Shown piece by piece: positions 61,898 through 64,000 of a stretch of DNA of 64,000 nucleotides. The translations under genes and the position numbers were made by a program. The notes beneath the pieces were generated by a model that was not told the DNA's origin, did no database searches, and saw nothing but the letters and a program-made list of their open reading frames with translations. Position 1 is the first letter of the stretch. Each line of letters starts with the position of its first letter. This DNA comes from Castanea sativa (Eukaryota; Streptophyta; Magnoliopsida; Fagales; Fagaceae), in NCBI RefSeq assembly GCF_040712315.1, contig NC_134015.1:47324464-47388463 (forward strand). The letters are read 5' to 3'.

Positions 61898-62215
61898 CTT
61901 ACTCTTACAAAGTGAGCAAGTGCCATTTATGTAAGAAAATGACTCTTAACCTGTACCTACTTAACTCTTTAAAGAACTATCTTACAAAGTGAGAAAAACC
62001 TGTTTAAGTTAGAAACTGTTGACTCTAAAACCTGTACCTACTTACTCTTTAAAGAACTCTCTTACAAAGTGAGCAATGCCATTTAAATTAGAACTCATTT
62101 ACTCTTGAACCTGTATCTACTTACTCCTTAAATAACTCTCCCACAGAGTAAGCAATGCCATTTAAGTTGGAACTCATTGACTCTTAAACCTATACCTACT
62201 TGCTCTTCAAAGATT
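61898..62215 (+). repeat. Minisatellite, about 80-bp unit, four copies
   Basis: Units marked by 'aacct.taYctactt.ctc' (Y = C or T) start at 61948, 62029, 62108 and 62187 (periods 81, 79, 79). Each includes 'ttaaagaactctcttacaaa', 'gtgagcaatgccattta' and 'gaactcattgactctt'. A partial unit precedes them. It is non-coding, with stops in all frames. Confidence 0.9.
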
Positions 62216-63065
62216 TTTTTTGGGAAATTTTGAAGGAGATTCTAGCTGAACTCCTCTTATAGCTTCTAATTCTTGTGCTTAATATAATAAATTAATCTCT
62301 GGGATTTATTAGCCATTTGAGCAATTCTCAATTACCATCTCACAGCATATGCACGGTTAATTTTTACAATTTTTATATATATCACTCCAAGTCCCAGCTA
62401 TGTGCACTCTATGCACTTCAGCATAGATCAATTAATGCCAAATCTTTTTTTAGGAGAGAGAGAGATGGGGGTGGGGGAATGTGTAACATCTGATACCATG
62501 TCAATGACGCAGAGGGAAGACAAAAAAGGGAAAGCTGAAGAGCAGATGTCATGACGTTATTACTGAAAACAAATGTCAGGAAAACCATTCAAAAATCATT
62601 GAAAAATTAGAGCATATGTCCCACGAAAAAGCAGAATAGAGAGGCTCCACTATAGGCCCTTTTTTTTTTTTTTGGGTTCTAGGCATGTCAAGAACTTAAA
62701 TTGAGCTTGGGTAGGCCGTAAGGACTTGCGTAAATGAGAAACAGAAGAATAGGAAATTCCTCTTCATTTTCCATAGAAAAATATATTGTAACCAATACAT
62801 GATCTCTTTGGACTCAATTATGCAAAACCGTGTATAATCTATATACCACAAAATTTTTACAATGTTGAATATTGTTCTTATGAAGAATTTAAGGATTACA
62901 TGATACGCATACAGAAAGGAAAAAAGAAAAAGAAATGAGGACATGGCATTTACATTATCAAAATTTGATGGATGTAGCTTACAGGTGTGCACATGTAGGA
63001 GGTTTAGGTGAGATGAAAAAACACCTTGTAGAATCAACTCAGCTCTCTTCATCTTTCACAATCAG

Positions 63066-64000
63066 TTAGATTCTTCTTCTATTGTCTACTCGAGGTTTCT
63101 TTGATGCAGACTCAGCTTGTAGATGCTCACTACTTGATTGAATCTAGACAGAAAAATAAATTGTTTTCAAAGTTCCACACCTAATACAATTTTCAAAATC
63201 CAAAACTAGTGAGAAGCCTTTGGAAGAAAAATTATGCATTAGAGGGTTATCACCTTATTGAACTTCTCCCTTACCAACCTAACTGTCTGATTCATTGATT
63301 GAGATTCAAAATAATCCTGAAATTAATTACAAGACAGAGGCACAAATGTTAGCCCCATTCCATATATAATAGCTAACTTCTACAGAATTTCACAAAAATA
63401 TCCAAATTCAACTTAATGTGTGCTAGTAACCTGGAAGATCCAATATATGATGCACAAAACACTTATAAAAAAAAAAATGATGCACAAAAGATTCTGTGGT
63501 ATCTGACTATAACAGTAACAAGATTTATAATAAAAAAATGATTAGTTCAAGGATGATAAACCTCAACCATTAATTAAATAGTCACCAAAATGTAAGTCCC
63601 TTACTGACTAACAAGGAGATAACAAAGAATGGAGGTTTCTATGAGGCTATGACACTGCATGAGGAATCTTAAAAAAACATTCGATTTCAAGTAGGATTTA
63701 TTTTAAAAGAAGTTGCAATGGTGAAAGGCAATTCCTCACTTCAAAAATGCAACTTAAAGAGTGACACTTAGTAACAGAATAACATGTTGCAACGCCAAAG
63801 CACAAGAAAAGTAAAAAAAAAAAAAACCTTGTCAGAGGAAACTTGAGTGATTGGAGGTTTATTAACTAACTCCCTAGAGCTCCTGCAGAAAGCATAGAAA
63901 ATCCATCAATTATGACAATAGAAAACAGCTGATGACAGCTCTATGGGGAAATATAGCAGAGCAAATTTAAATGGGATACCACCTTTGGTTAGAAATTAAC
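63066..64000 (-). CDS. C-terminal exons of an unidentified nuclear-type protein (partial)
   Basis: Four exons on the minus strand join in frame with good splice sites: 63983-64000 (cut by the window edge), 63828-63882, 63254-63316 and 63066-63143. They give LISNQR, SSRELVNKPPITQVSSDK, DYFESQSMNQTVRLVREKFNK and a last segment starting IQSSSEHLQAESA and ending in a basic tail, KKPRVDNRRRI, before TAA. The tail looks like a nuclear localisation signal, and the segment before it is probably helical. I do not recognise the family. The regular phases and short exons make a real gene likely; the remainder lies beyond 64000. Confidence 0.6.

Larger units (their letters stand above)
58320..63065. other. 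Gene-poor intergenic DNA
   Basis: The region is AT-rich with no recognisable protein-coding frame. It holds a possible MITE (59.1-59.25 kb), an AT/GA compound microsatellite (61.04-61.09 kb) and a minisatellite (61.9-62.2 kb). The part just below 63065 is probably the 3' untranslated region of the minus-strand gene. Confidence 0.55.

Noticed and set aside
61898..62215. Regularly spaced repeats here and at 33.4-34.1 kb could suggest a CRISPR array
   Set aside because: Units are long, imperfect and contiguous rather than short exact repeats with unique spacers, and the DNA is a plant nuclear genome.

Overview
This window looks like nuclear DNA of a woody eudicot plant. It is AT-rich intergenic sequence with spliceosomal GT-AG introns, GA/CT microsatellites, MITE-like elements and layered LTR retrotransposons. 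I suspect a tree genome, possibly Fagales, but nothing in the sequence proves that. Only three host genes can be supported; most other long reading frames are transposon remnants or chance frames.

Host genes. (1) 4750-8443, minus strand: a complete four-exon gene for the small shared RNA polymerase subunit RPB10/RPABC5. It encodes 71 residues, and one intron holds a LINE fragment. (2) 54826-58099, plus strand: a three-exon gene for a 339-residue BOI/SBP1-type RING E3 ubiquitin ligase, with a CT-rich leader and an internally duplicated first coding-region intron. (3) 63066-64000, minus strand: the last four exons, the outermost one cut by the window edge, of a gene I do not recognise. It ends in a basic, NLS-like tail.

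Layout. 1-4.3 kb: a LINE RNase H-like remnant, a dispersed direct repeat and an hAT-like MITE with a target duplication. 4.7-8.6 kb: RPB10. 8.9-26.3 kb: several same-orientation fragments of one large LTR family ('family A'). One copy is split at 10469-15322 by another element whose two LTR-like arms are inverted and which is flanked by a 5-bp target duplication. 26.3-31.1 kb: an LTR with an adjacent polypurine tract, and a decayed 'putative gypsy type transposon' gene that is antisense to that LTR. 31.1-34.9 kb: two LTR-like sequences facing away from each other. 34.9-36.7 kb: second copies of two repeats seen elsewhere in the window. 36.7-45.8 kb: a 5'-truncated Ty3/gypsy (Tat-like) element with integrase on the plus strand and a long antisense plant-mobile-domain gene running back from its 3' LTR; a solo-LTR-like insertion splits the antisense gene. 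45.8-52.8 kb: gene-poor DNA with tandem duplications and two very long complementary dinucleotide tracts. 52.8-58.3 kb: the RING gene. 58.3-63 kb: gene-poor DNA with a minisatellite.

How it fits together. The host genes are unrelated and simply share a neighbourhood. The transposon part shows a recurring architecture: a host-like or transposon-domain gene reads antisense from just inside a 3' LTR, clearly at 36.7-45.8 kb and probably at 26.3-29.6 kb. The inverted-LTR element at 10.5-15.3 kb is the most unusual object. Boundaries and splice sites were read by eye; no alignment or database search was run.
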